From Pseudomonadota bacterium (GTDB lineage: Bacteria; Pseudomonadota; Gammaproteobacteria; UBA9214), in NCBI GenBank assembly GCA_041395565.1, contig JAWLAI010000004.1, forward strand, positions 1 to 64,000: DNA of 64,000 nt. Reading direction: 5' to 3'. The translations under genes and the position numbers were made by a program. Under the pieces are notes generated by a model. That model was not told the origin of the DNA. It ran no database searches and worked only from the letters and a program-made list of their open reading frames with translations. How positions within the stretch are numbered: the stretch's first letter is position 1; each line of letters starts with the position of its first letter. Positions 17,984-28,448 of the stretch are shown one piece after another.

Positions 17984-19659
17984 TGTTCCTGGAAGCGATC
18001 AGCGCCGGAAAGGACATCGGCCGGGTGCACGAGATCGCCTCGATCCTGGTGCGCTGCGGTTTCGGCGACATGGTACGCCGGCTCGGCCTGGGGCATGCGC
18101 TGGAGCAGGCCGGCAAGGCGCTGCACTGGAAATACGCGGAAGAAACCGCGTCGCTGCAGCCACACCAGCGTGCGCGGCATGCCCTGCAGAAACTCGGACC
18201 CACCTTCGTCAAGCTGGGGCAGGTGCTGGCGACGCGCGTGGATCTGTTCCCGCCGGAGTGGATCGCGGAATTCGAGATGCTGCAGGACTCGGCGCCGCCG
18301 GTGCCGTTCGAGGCATTGCGCGCGCAGCTGACCGAGGATCTCGGCGGGCCGCCGGAGGAGATCTTCGCGGAATTCGACACCGAACCGCTCGCGGCGGCCT
18401 CCATTGCGCAGGTGCACCTGGCGCGACTGCACGACGGTACGCAGGTGGTCGTGAAGATCCGCCGGCCGGACATCAAGCGGGTGGTGGAGGCCGATCTGCA
18501 CCTGATGGACCGGTTGGCGCAGATCGCCGGCAAGGAAAATCCCGAGACCCAGCGTTTCTGCCCGGCGGAGGTGGTGCACCATTTCAGCATTTCACTGCGG
18601 CGCGAACTCGACCTGGCGCATGAATGCCGCAATGCCGTGCGGGTAATGGAGAATCTCGGCGCGGACGATCACGTCGTGATCCCGAAGGTCTACTGGCAGT
18701 GGACGGGGGAGCGCGTCAACGTCCAGGAATACATCGACGGTATCTCGGGGCGCGACGTGGCAGGATTCGAGGCGGCGGGTCTGGACCGCGCGCTGATCGC
18801 CCGCCGCGGCGCCAGGGCCGTGCTCAGGATGGTGCTGGTAGACGGTTTCTTTCACGCCGATCCCCATCCCGGCAATGTGTTCTTTCTCCCGGAGAACCGC
18901 ATTGCGCTGATCGACTTCGGCATGATCGGCCATCTCAGCGAGGAGCGGCGCTTCCAGGTCGTCGATCTGCTGCACGGCATGGTCGAGCGTGACAGCAGCA
19001 CCATCTGCGAGGTGCTGCTGGAATGGTCCGACAGCCTGAGCCTGCCGTCGGAACGCCTGGTCGCGGACATCTGCGCCTTTCTCGACCAGTACCACGGACT
19101 GTCGCTGGGCCAGGTGCGCTTTCCCGACATGGTGCGGGACATGATGGCGATGCTGCGCGACCACAAGCTGATGCTGCCGGCGGACCTGTCCATGATGTTC
19201 AAGGTGTTTCTGACGCTGGACGGCTTCTGCCGCCAGGTCCAACCCGACTTCGACCTGATCGCCGAGGCACGGCCGTTCGTGCGCAATGCGCTGATCACGC
19301 GCTATACACCGCAGGAAATCGCCAAGCGCGGCTGGCACGGCGTCTCCGGCCTGATCGATGTCCTGACCGGTCTGCCCCGGGACATGCGCCGTCTGGTGCG
19401 CGCGGCGCGCAAGGGGGCGTTGCGGGTGCACATCAATGTCGAGGAACTGGAGCGCTTCGGCGAGCGCCTGGATACGGCCGTCAGCCGCCTGACCGTAGGC
19501 ATGATCACCGCGGCCTTCATCATCGGCACGTCCATCATACTGTCCGTGACGGGCGATACCGAGTATCTGGGCATGTCCCTGCTCGCCGCCCTGGGTTTCA
19601 CCCTGGCGGTGCTGGGCGGCGTCTGGGTGCTGTTCTCGATCTGGCGCGGACGGCACTGA
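17983..19659 (+). CDS. UbiB/AarF/ABC1 family atypical kinase-like protein
   Basis: The protein has 558 residues. The family hallmark KLGPTFVKLGQVLATR lies near residue 68. It is followed by the AASIAQVH nucleotide-binding segment and the catalytic-type HADPHPGN (from residue 291) with IDFGMIG after it. The C-terminus has two transmembrane helices (MITAAFIIGTSIILSV and a second), as in UbiB. UbiB-family proteins support ubiquinone synthesis and lipid handling at the inner membrane. The surrounding genes are not a ubi operon, so the exact role is open; a coenzyme-Q or lipid function is inferred. Confidence 0.88.
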   Translation: MFLEAISAGKDIGRVHEIASILVRCGFGDMVRRLGLGHALEQAGKALHWKYAEETASLQPHQRARHALQKLGPTFVKLGQVLATRVDLFPPEWIAEFEMLQDSAPPVPFEALRAQLTEDLGGPPEEIFAEFDTEPLAAASIAQVHLARLHDGTQVVVKIRRPDIKRVVEADLHLMDRLAQIAGKENPETQRFCPAEVVHHFSISLRRELDLAHECRNAVRVMENLGADDHVVIPKVYWQWTGERVNVQEYIDGISGRDVAGFEAAGLDRALIARRGARAVLRMVLVDGFFHADPHPGNVFFLPENRIALIDFGMIGHLSEERRFQVVDLLHGMVERDSSTICEVLLEWSDSLSLPSERLVADICAFLDQYHGLSLGQVRFPDMVRDMMAMLRDHKLMLPADLSMMFKVFLTLDGFCRQVQPDFDLIAEARPFVRNALITRYTPQEIAKRGWHGVSGLIDVLTGLPRDMRRLVRAARKGALRVHINVEELERFGERLDTAVSRLTVGMITAAFIIGTSIILSVTGDTEYLGMSLLAALGFTLAVLGGVWVLFSIWRGRH

Positions 19660-19784
19660 AGCCGGCCGACGGCCTCCACACAGGCGCCGGTCCAGGCTGT
19701 GCCCGCAGATTTGACTGCAGGCAACCGGTCGCGGCTGCAGGAAGCTCCGCCAGGTGTACGCCGCTTGGATGTTCGAACCTGGAA

Positions 19785-20390
19785 CTATCCCCAGGGAAGA
19801 TGCAATACCACGAATTGCAAGGGCGCTGTCACGAGATCGACGACAATGGCAACCGGGTACAGCAGGATGCCTAACAGCAGATCAGCGTCGTTGCGCTCGA
19901 TGCTGGTTTGTATCTTCAGTGCAAACGGATATTCCAGCCGCGCACCCACCTGGTCGCGAACGAGCCCATAATGGCTGCCTACCCGGCGGGACAGACCGGC
20001 ACGGGGAACAGTGAAACCGTTGTAGAGGAAATCCTGATCCTGCCGGTTTTGCGCAAGCCATGCGCGCAGGTCGCCGGCAATATCGAAGACCGGTATTCGC
20101 GCCGCTGCTGCGTTATTGCCGCACTCCGGCATGATCGTCGCAGCCGGTATGATGATCGTATCGGCCCAATTGTTCCATTGCTCCCGGCTGGCCAGTTCCT
20201 GCTTGAAACTCGCGAGAAACGTGGCAGAGGAATCTGCCAGTTCCGGCACCGCCCGCCCTGCCTGCCTGTAAGTGGAGATGGTCGTGAAGCCGGCTTGCGG
20301 CGCCGGCTTTGCCTTGATGTTCCCGTAGATGCAGACAATGACTTCACCATCCTGCAGGTACGCCCATTTGATCTTGTCGACCACGGACAC
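19785..20390 (-). CDS. Hypothetical protein with C-terminal hydrophobic segment
   Basis: The protein has 201 residues starting at GTG 20390, three bases after the stop of the upstream 45-residue gene, so it is translated by coupling. Residues 1-~150 are mixed alpha/beta with no motif I know. The last 30 residues contain a hydrophobic segment (LLLGILLYPVAIVVDLVTAP). Codon use is less GC-rich than in neighbouring genes. No family assignment. Confidence 0.5.
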   Translation of the reverse strand: MSVVDKIKWAYLQDGEVIVCIYGNIKAKPAPQAGFTTISTYRQAGRAVPELADSSATFLASFKQELASREQWNNWADTIIIPAATIMPECGNNAAAARIPVFDIAGDLRAWLAQNRQDQDFLYNGFTVPRAGLSRRVGSHYGLVRDQVGARLEYPFALKIQTSIERNDADLLLGILLYPVAIVVDLVTAPLQFVVLHLPWG

Positions 20391-20393
20391 CGG

Positions 20394-20531
20394 TTACGTG
20401 TAGAGACTGTTTTGCGGCTTGATGTAGTGATTGTGTACCAGCCGCCTGGCGAGCCCGTAATCGTTGACCATGAACAGCGCGAACAGTGCGAGCAACAGCA
20501 GCGCCGGTGATTTCCATTTTCCGATCTGCAT
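20394..20531 (-). CDS. 45-residue single-pass membrane protein
   Basis: ATG 20531 opens a frame for 45 residues: an MQIGKWKSP start, one transmembrane helix (ALLLLALFALFMV), then a basic/polar tail ending in HYIKPQNSLYT. The frame can extend to a GTG at 20567. Its stop is three bases before the GTG start of the 201-residue gene, which suggests an operon of two genes. Function unknown. Confidence 0.5.
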   Translation of the reverse strand: MQIGKWKSPALLLLALFALFMVNDYGLARRLVHNHYIKPQNSLYT

Positions 20532-20648
20532 GGCGTCCGGTTCAGCCGGGGTGAATACCGCCGTCACGCCATGCGCCGAGCGCGTGCGGATCCGGTGTGC
20601 GGGCCGGGCAAGCTGCCGTCCGCTAGCAGCCGACAGCGTCGGCTTGTG

Positions 20649-23600
20649 TTACGGCCCCGCACGGTAGCGCGTGTTGTAGCGCGCGTGCAGCGCGTCGCGC
20701 ACCGTGAGATCACGGCCGGAAGCGGGTAGCGGCTCCAGGGTCGTGCCGTGCGCCGTGTAGAGGTCCATGTCCTTGGCCCAGCCCTCGGCCTCGACCACGA
20801 AACGGCGCGTCCAGCCTGCCGCCAGCGCTGGCAGGTCGCCGCCGAACGCGAGCTGCACTTCCTCGCCGGGGCCGATGATGGCGGTGGCGTCGTCGCGTGC
20901 GGCCAGCAGTTCGGTGGCGGGGCCGAACGCGGTGTAATGGCCGGCCATATGGCGGGTGTCCCACAGCGGGCTGCGCTGGGCGTAATCGTAGTGCGGCTGG
21001 CGCTGCGGTCCGGTCGTGCGCCGCGCGAACCCGGACTCGGCCAGCCGCGCCTCCAACAGCGGCAGTGCCGTGCGGCGCGCAGCGGGCAGGGCTTCGGCCT
21101 GCACGACCGCGGCCCGGTCCCAGTAGATCTCCTGGTTCGTGGTCAGGCGCAGCGCGGTGGTGCCCTCCGGCAGACCGGCCAACGGCACGGACATGCGCCG
21201 CGGCATGCCGGCGGGATAGCCGAACTCCGCCAGTACCGTGTGCCAGCGACCGTCGGCGCCGCGCGCCGCGAGCGTCGGGGCGCGGTAGTCGGCGCCGGCC
21301 TGCCAGGCGGCGAACATGGTCTGGGAGTAGGGATACTCGACCCAGCCGTCGAGCACCAGGACCGGGTCGGCAGCGGCCAGCGGTTGCGCGAATTCCAGGG
21401 TCAGCACCTGCTCGTGCGCCAGCCGGCCGATGAAGCGGGAATCGAGCGTGCCGACCGGGGCGGCCACCCGATCGGCGGCGGCGACCTGCGGCGTGACATC
21501 GCTGCCGTCGCCGGTCGTGGCGCGCACCGGCAGCTGTTCGTGGCGGTAGAACACGGCGGCGCCGCTCGGGACCGGGTCGGCGCTGGCCATCCGCTCGTCC
21601 AGCACCAGGTCCCAGCCCGGTGGCAGGTCCCAGGCGATCAGGCGCACGGCATCGAGGTAGGCCGCCTCCTCCATGGGTTCGCCGATCCTGAGTTCGTAAC
21701 GCCCCGCGCGCGCGACCGGCAGCCCGGCCGGCAGCAGGAAATTCTCGTGCGGGCGCGGTGGCGCGTACACGCCGGGAGCGACGAGGTAACCCAGTCCGCC
21801 CACCCAGCAGATCGCTGACGAAGGCGTACTGCGTGCCGTCCCAGGCGAACAACACCGGGCAGCTGGAGAGCTGTCGCTCGGTCTCGATGAGCGGATGCAG
21901 CTGGCCGGCCGCAAGCGCCAGCTCGGTCTGCAGCACGCCGTCCGACCAGGTGAGCGCGACGAAATCGAGCCCCGGCGCGCCACCCAGTCCAGTCACCACC
22001 GGCTGCAGGTCCTGGCCGGGCCCCGAATGCCGGCGCCAGGTGTCGGTGAGGATCCAGCGCGTGCCGCTGCGCAGCGCCAGCCGCGTGCCGATGCCCGAGG
22101 CATTGGAGCGCATGGTTGCGCCGGCATCGTCGCGGCCGGTCGGCGCCAGGCCGATGAAGGTGAAGCGTCCCGCGCCCGGCGGCCACACCCGCAGCGCCGT
22201 ATCGGTGCCCAGCGCGGCCACGGCGGGTCCGCGCGCGATGTCGCTCACCACGCTCGCCCAGGCCACCTGCGGCCCGGTTGCGCTGAACAGTTGCACGAGC
22301 GTGTCGCCGCGCAGCGCGTACACGGCCCAGCCGGCAGCCTGCGCGACCAGCAGCTCGCCTTGTCCGTCGCCGTCGACGTCGCGCAGTTCCAGCCGCGGCC
22401 GCGCCGAGGTCGGCACCGTGCCGAGCGGTTGTGGCCGCCAGTCGCCGGTTGCCGGGATTGTCCAGCGCGTCACGCTGCCATCGTCAGCGAGCGTGTAGAG
22501 TTCCGGCAGGCCGTCGGCATCGTTGTCGCCGGCGACCGCGGCTGCGATGGGGGTAGCGATGAAGGCGCCCGCCGGGTCGGCGGGGTGGTAATCCCAGCCC
22601 AGCGCGTTGACATAGACGGCGTGCGGCGGCGTGGCGTGCAGGACGATCAGGTCGGTGTCGCGGTCGTTGTCGAGATCCAGCAGGAGCACTGCACGGCTGT
22701 CGGGCCGCGCGCCGGCCAGCCCGTGTGCCGCGGCCAGCGGCCGGAAACTGCCGTCGAGGTTGTTGTTGAGCAGTTCGTCGGGGCCGTCGGCGTTGACCAG
22801 GAACAGGTCGAGGTCGCCGTCGTGGTCGGCGTCGAACATCGCGCCGTCCACGGTATCCTGGCCGCCAGCGGCGGTGCCGGTCGCGGCGGTGGCGTCGTGC
22901 CAGCCGCCGTCGGCGCGCTGTTGCCAGAGCGCGTTCGGTCCGCGCCGGCAGAAGTAGACATCGGTATGTCCGTCGTTGTCGATATCGCCCCACAGTGCGG
23001 CATTGACATCCCTGACCGACGCGAGCGGGTGGTCCGTCATGACCGTGAAACTGCCGTCGGCACGGCCGTGCAGCACCGTGTTGTAGGTGTCTGCCGTGGC
23101 CGCGGCACCGGCGATGAACAGGTCGGCCTGGCCGTCGGCATCGATATCGGCAACGGTCAGGTTCGGCGCGGCACTCCCGGCCCGCAGCGGCAGTGCGGGG
23201 ACCGGCGCGGCGAACAACGCGCCCGCGGGCGCCGTGGCGCGCGTTGCCGTGCCCGTCTCCCACGGGGCGGCCTCGCACAGGGGGCCCATGCGGGTGTACT
23301 TGAACTCGATGAGCCGGGCCCGCGGGTTGTCGGCGAGCTGCGTGTAGCGGGCGAGCGCCTGTCCCGCAGCGTCCGCAGCGCCGCGCTGGCGGTAGATCTG
23401 TGCCAGGGCGTAATAGGCGCTGCGCAGGTAGGGGTCGGACTCCACCACGCGCCGGTACCAGGTCAGCGCCGCGTCCGCGTCGCCGCGCTGCTGCAGGGAC
23501 TGCGCCAGGAAATAGGCCGCGTAGGCATCGTGCGGGTCGGCCGCGAGCACGGCCTGCAGGTGACCGGCGGCGACTTCCAGTGCGCCGCGCCGGAACTCCA

Positions 23601-23961
23601 GCAGGCCCGCACAGTAGCGTGCCCGCAGGTCGTCCGGCTGTTGCACGAGCAGGGCGTCGAAAGCCGCGCGGGCCGTCGTTTCGTCCCCTTCGAGCTGCCG
23701 GTTCATCAGCGCCACGGCCTGGTTGAAGCGGAACAGGCCCACGCGCGGAAACCGCCGTGCTAGCTGTTCGAAGACCTGCAGCGCGGCCGGGTAGTCGAAG
23801 CGGCCCATCAGGCCCACGCCGCGGTTGTTCAGGGCGATGGCCTGCGCGTCGGGCTGCGTGGCGGCGGTCCCCGGAGCGCCGTGCTCGCAGCCGCACAGCC
23901 CCGGCAGCAGGCAGATGGGCAGCAGCCAGCGCCGTGCCCGGCGGCCGTATGCGGCTAGCAT
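20649..23961 (-). pseudogene. TPR + FG-GAP/VCBS lipoprotein, frameshifted near 21,800
   Basis: Read as one gene, the product is about 1110 residues. It has a lipoprotein signal (lipobox LCGC), five or so TPR units, and a chain of FG-GAP/VCBS units with D-x-D-x-D-G loops (GDIDNDGHTDVYF, FDADHDGDLDLFLVN). A long C-terminal region of unknown fold follows. The frame breaks near 21,795-21,808: the first frame ends in AFVSDLLGG and continues as nonsense, while the frame used from there on carries GGLGYLVAPGVYAPP. The shift fits a loss of two bases or gain of one. Both halves have normal codon use, so a sequencing error or a recent mutation is likely. Paralogous to the 13910-17130 pair, but TPR and propeller are fused here. 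Confidence 0.8.
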
Positions 23962-24081
23962 GTCCCGGCGTCCCCGGGGGCGGGGTGACACATGGCGGTT
24001 GGGCTCCCCTCCGAGTCAGATGCGCGTGCGTGCGGCGGCTTGCGTTGCGCGGACGGTGCCGAGTGTACCCGATCGGCGGCG

Positions 24082-27000
24082 CTATGCGGGGGGACTGCCG
24101 CCGTCCGGGTGGCGGACACTGCGGCGCAGCGGCAGCCACAGCCGGCCGTGTGCGAAACAGTTCCAGCCCCACTTAAGCCAGCGGATCAGCGCGAACGCCA
24201 GCCACATCGACCAGGCCAGCATCAGGAACCGGTAGGCGAGTACCGGCAGCGACACGAACCACGCTTGCGGCAGGACGCTGTCGATGCGGTCCTGGTACCA
24301 GTTCAGGGTGCCGCGCGAGGAGCCGTTGCCGGCGATCTGCATCTCCGGGTTGCCGAGCAGGCCATTGGACACGGCGCCGAACAGTGCCGCCAGGGCGATC
24401 AGGGTGAGTAGCACCAGGCCGACCTGCATGGCATCGAAACGCACGGCATGGTCCGGGCCGAGGCTGCGGCCGCGCGCATACAGCGCGAAGATCCAGGCCG
24501 CGATCAGCAGGGCGATGAACGGGGTCACGGTCGTCAGCCCGATCCCGAGCAGGATCCAGGAGCTTGTGTGCAGCGGCGTGCCCTTGATGCGTCCCAGCAG
24601 TAGCGCGAGCACCACGACCACGATGAGCACGCCCCAGAACAGCACGGCCGGCCCCTGGCGGATGCCGCCGGTCAGCAGCACCCAACGGTCGTGGCCCGGT
24701 CGGACGGTGGTCCGGCTGTTGACGCTGGCGCTGCCGAGGTCGACCGCCGGGCTCGCGAACCACCAGGCGCTGCCGCGCGGTTCCTGCCACTGCAGGACGA
24801 TATCCTGATTGCCCGGCCGCAGCGGCAGGGTCACGCTGCGGCCGTCCTGGCGGACCGGCATGGCGCTGCCATTGATCGTGACCGATTCCAGTCGCGCGCC
24901 GGTTGGCAGGGTGAGCGTGTGCTGCTGACCCTGCGAGCTGCGAATGGAGACAGCCAGCTCCGCCGCCGTCACGCGCCTGCCGGGCGTGAGCAGCAGCCGG
25001 CTGCGATCGATGGTCAGGGTCTGGCCCTCGATACCCTGCGGTCGGGTGATCGCCAACTCCACCTGCTCGCCCGGCCAGGGTTGCCACTGCGGCTGCCATT
25101 CGCCATCGGCCTGCTGGTGATAGATGGCGGGGATGCCGCTCGGGCGTACGTTCCAGATCGGCGTCACCTCCAGGCGCCATGCCTCCGACCAGGCGCGATC
25201 CTGCGCGGCGGTCAGCGTCATGTGCTCGCGCTGGGCGAGCGTGGAGTGCCAGCCGACCGCTCGCGCGGATTCGCTCAGGGTGATGACGGCGTGCCCAGCC
25301 TCGACCTCGATGCCGTCGGTGATGACCGCCTCGCCCTCGAGCAGCGGGATGCGCAGCACGGCCGGCAACGCGGTGCCGGATTCCAGCTGCACGCTGGTGG
25401 CCAGCTGCCAGTCCAGTCCCAGGCGCAGGTGGCGGCTTACACGTGCGAACACGGGGATCTCGGAGCGGGTGTCGAATTCGTCCGCGTCGCCGTGCGTCCG
25501 GTTACGCGTGAACGACAGGGAGCGTGGACGCGGCGCGCCCGTTCCCTCGCTGCTCCAGCCCTGGAGCGCGACCGTCAGCGCATGCGGCGGCAGCGGGAAA
25601 TCCAGCCGCAGGGCGTTCAGGTGGGACACGCGGCCCTGGATGACCACCGTGTGTACGCCGGCCTCGACGTACAGCCAGAGCGCGTCGTTGCCCGCGCGGA
25701 ACAGGGCGGTGGCGGGCGTGCCGTCGATGGTCACGGCCGACGGCATCCATTCGTTCAGCGGTACCGGCAAGGGCAGCGCGACGTTCGCGGCGGCATGCAC
25801 GCGCAGGCTGAACTCGGCCTGTCCGGCATCGAGGCGGATGGCCAGCCGTTCGAGCTCGGCACACTGCGGCAGGCAGTCGGCAGGCTCCAGCAGCCGTTCC
25901 CTGAGCGCCGTGAGCAGTGCCTCCGGGGGGTAGGCGGCGAGACCGGCATCCGGCTTGGTCGCGAGCCCAATGGCGAGCAGCGCGAGCGCGGCCGCGCCGG
26001 TGCCGTGGCGGGTACCGGCCAGCAGCCCCTGCAGCGGCGTGCGCAGCAGTTTCCAGCCCAGCAGCAGGACCATGCCGACCCGTAACAGGTTGAACAACAG
26101 GTTCGCTGCCGGACCGATCAGGTAAATGGACAGCGACTGGTCCCTGGTGACCGGGCCGTTCCAGCTGACCGGATACACGCGCCAGGTCCATTCCGGCAGT
26201 CCGGCGCCGGTCTGCAGCTTGGCACCCGGGTCCTGCACCAGCCGGTCGAAGCCGGCATCCGGCTCCGAGCCCAGGCGCTTGCCGGAGGACGCGAGCCCGC
26301 TCACGCGGTCCTGCGCAGTCTCGGTGCGGGCGCCGGTGATGGCTTGCTGCAGGGATGCCGGCGGCGCACCCGGCTGCCGCTGCGCCGGGGTGTCGCCCAG
26401 GGCCTGCCAGGCGCGTTCCAGCTGCGGGTAGATGCCGTCCCGCACCTGCGCCACCATGAACGGCAGGGCCAGCAGCAGCAGCGCCACGGCCGACAGCACC
26501 AGATAATTGCGCACCAGGGCATGGACACGGGTTCCATGCACCGCGCGCAGCAGCGCCAGGGTGACGATGAGGTTGAGCCAGATGTAGGCCGGCGCGCCCG
26601 GTTCATGCCACAGCGCGGCCAGGCCGACCAGTCCGAGCGCGCCCCAGCGCCGCCCGTACAGCTTCGACAGTGCGATGCTGCTGATCAGGACGATGAAGAA
26701 ATCGAGCAGTGTCCAGCGGCTCAGCCAGGTCGTGGGCGCTTGATCCGCACCGCTGATCGCGAGCACGCGGTAGCCGGGCGGTACGTTGATGCTGGCGGTG
26801 ACCTTGCTGAAATCGTGATCCCAGCCGACTGCGGAGAGATGACGCACCGAGTCCTCGATGCGGCTGTCCGCGGCCAGGGCGAGATTGCCCTGGCGCACCT
26901 CGATGCCGATGCTGCCATCGGCGGCGCGGGTGATCAGCTGCGGTTGTCCGTCGAGCGTGACCTGGCCCGGGATCAGGCCAGGCGCGGCATTGATGCGCCA

Positions 27001-28131
27001 GCCGCGCGCGAGCGTGCCACTGATGTGATCGCTGACGGCATAACCCTCACCGGCGAAATCCAGCCACAGGGTGCGCGCCAGCACCAGCTGGTTCGGTTCG
27101 GCTTCCGGGTCGCCGCGGCGGGTCTGTTCGAAGCGCAGCGGGGTGCCGGCCTGCATGCGGTAGGCGGGCAGCGGCTTCCATTCCTGCGGCAACGCGCTCT
27201 GGCTGGCATCGATGCTGTCGGGGCTGATGATCCTGAGCATGCGCAGTTGCGGCTGTGCCTCGAATACCCAGAGTTCCTCGGCTGGCCAGGGCGCCGGGTA
27301 GGCATCCGTCTGGAGCGCCAGGATGGCGCGGTTGAGCCGGCTTTCGACGCTGACCACCCAGCGACCGGCACGCAGCTTCAGACGCAGCATTCCGCCATCA
27401 TCCAGCCGTGCCGGCAACTGGCTGTGGACCGCCACGGGTTCGAAGCCGCCAAGCAGTGCGCCGCTGAGCGTGATTTCCCGCTGCTCACCGGAGACCTCGA
27501 GTTCGATGCGCGTGGTCAACGCGAGCGGTACCGTGTCGCTGAGCTTGCGGAAGACCTTGATGTCCACGCGCGCTACCGCGTCGGTCCCGCCGCTGGTAGC
27601 GCTGAGCCAGAGTTGGCCGTTGCGGAGATCGGGACTGGCGACCGGTTTGCCCTCCAGGCGTAGTGTCACCAGACCGGAATCGGCCGGGATGGCGAGCGCC
27701 GCCGGCAGCTGCTGCCAGCGGAACCGGCCCTGCACGCTGTGCTGGCCGCGGCCCAAGGTGAGCGCGGGGCGGCCCTGGTGCTCGACGACGGCGACGGGGG
27801 CGTCGTCGACCGTGATCTCGAGCGGCCAGTGGTCGCGGTCACCGGGCAGCGTGACCCGCGACTCCCGTGCGAGCTGCCAGGACTGGCTGAACGTGCCGCC
27901 ACTGCCATCGAGCTCCAGCGCGAGGCGCCCGGGGAAGCTGCAGCGGCGCCCGGGTGCGTTATAGAGCGCGGGGCAGCCATAGTCCTGCACGTCCCGCAGC
28001 ACCCAGTCCGACCAGGCCTCCAGGTCGTTGGGCGTCTCGGCTGCGGCGGCCGGACAGAGCGTGGCCGTGGGCAGCAGGAGAAGCAGGACAACGATGGTTG
28101 GGACGAGCAAGCGGTTGCGTCGGTTCGGCAT
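24082..28131 (-). CDS. Very large inner-membrane protein of unknown function
   Basis: The protein has 1349 residues with a GGGAG site before ATG 28131. Residues 1-~31 are a signal peptide. The next ~480 residues are beta-rich and probably periplasmic. Four to six hydrophobic helices follow around residues 490-600 and ~690-730. A second beta-rich periplasmic part (~760-1180) precedes the last helix cluster (~1190-1340). No catalytic motif is evident. The repeated alternation of beta domain and membrane bundle suggests a scaffold or transport role. It lies about 120 bp upstream of the TPR/FG-GAP lipoprotein gene on the same strand, so they may be co-expressed. Confidence 0.75.
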   Translation of the reverse strand: MPNRRNRLLVPTIVVLLLLLPTATLCPAAAAETPNDLEAWSDWVLRDVQDYGCPALYNAPGRRCSFPGRLALELDGSGGTFSQSWQLARESRVTLPGDRDHWPLEITVDDAPVAVVEHQGRPALTLGRGQHSVQGRFRWQQLPAALAIPADSGLVTLRLEGKPVASPDLRNGQLWLSATSGGTDAVARVDIKVFRKLSDTVPLALTTRIELEVSGEQREITLSGALLGGFEPVAVHSQLPARLDDGGMLRLKLRAGRWVVSVESRLNRAILALQTDAYPAPWPAEELWVFEAQPQLRMLRIISPDSIDASQSALPQEWKPLPAYRMQAGTPLRFEQTRRGDPEAEPNQLVLARTLWLDFAGEGYAVSDHISGTLARGWRINAAPGLIPGQVTLDGQPQLITRAADGSIGIEVRQGNLALAADSRIEDSVRHLSAVGWDHDFSKVTASINVPPGYRVLAISGADQAPTTWLSRWTLLDFFIVLISSIALSKLYGRRWGALGLVGLAALWHEPGAPAYIWLNLIVTLALLRAVHGTRVHALVRNYLVLSAVALLLLALPFMVAQVRDGIYPQLERAWQALGDTPAQRQPGAPPASLQQAITGARTETAQDRVSGLASSGKRLGSEPDAGFDRLVQDPGAKLQTGAGLPEWTWRVYPVSWNGPVTRDQSLSIYLIGPAANLLFNLLRVGMVLLLGWKLLRTPLQGLLAGTRHGTGAAALALLAIGLATKPDAGLAAYPPEALLTALRERLLEPADCLPQCAELERLAIRLDAGQAEFSLRVHAAANVALPLPVPLNEWMPSAVTIDGTPATALFRAGNDALWLYVEAGVHTVVIQGRVSHLNALRLDFPLPPHALTVALQGWSSEGTGAPRPRSLSFTRNRTHGDADEFDTRSEIPVFARVSRHLRLGLDWQLATSVQLESGTALPAVLRIPLLEGEAVITDGIEVEAGHAVITLSESARAVGWHSTLAQREHMTLTAAQDRAWSEAWRLEVTPIWNVRPSGIPAIYHQQADGEWQPQWQPWPGEQVELAITRPQGIEGQTLTIDRSRLLLTPGRRVTAAELAVSIRSSQGQQHTLTLPTGARLESVTINGSAMPVRQDGRSVTLPLRPGNQDIVLQWQEPRGSAWWFASPAVDLGSASVNSRTTVRPGHDRWVLLTGGIRQGPAVLFWGVLIVVVVLALLLGRIKGTPLHTSSWILLGIGLTTVTPFIALLIAAWIFALYARGRSLGPDHAVRFDAMQVGLVLLTLIALAALFGAVSNGLLGNPEMQIAGNGSSRGTLNWYQDRIDSVLPQAWFVSLPVLAYRFLMLAWSMWLAFALIRWLKWGWNCFAHGRLWLPLRRSVRHPDGGSPPA

Positions 28132-28448
28132 GGTCTCTCCCTGGCAGGTCCTGGCCGCAATCTACACGAACGCCGGCGGCTGCAACAGCACGGCCGCCGC
28201 CGCGGCCGGCTTGCGTTACTCGGTGCGGGCCTCGCGAACTTGAACGGTTGCCTGTGTGTCCGCGGTGTGCAGTTGGGTGTGGCCGTCAGACGCATGACGC
28301 GCAGTGAGTCAACATGTTGCCGCGCGGTTGAGCTGACCCGGCGTGCCGTGCGCGGTGATGCCGGGCGTGTTCTACACTCTATGTGGTGGATGCGACCAGA
28401 TGCGTTCCCCTGCGCGCAGTGTCGGATGTCAGGGAGAGGAGGTGACGG
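28132..28448. other. Divergent intergenic region
   Basis: The 317 bp between the divergent genes at 28131 (minus) and 28449 (plus) must hold both promoters. I see a GTCAAC...GTTGAG near-inverted repeat around 28307-28333 that might be an operator, but no convincing -35/-10 pair. Confidence 0.3.

Noticed and set aside
20649..21983. Separate 444-residue protein
   Set aside because: Its first part is a shadow of the upstream frame and the rest is the C-terminal half of the frameshifted TPR/FG-GAP gene.
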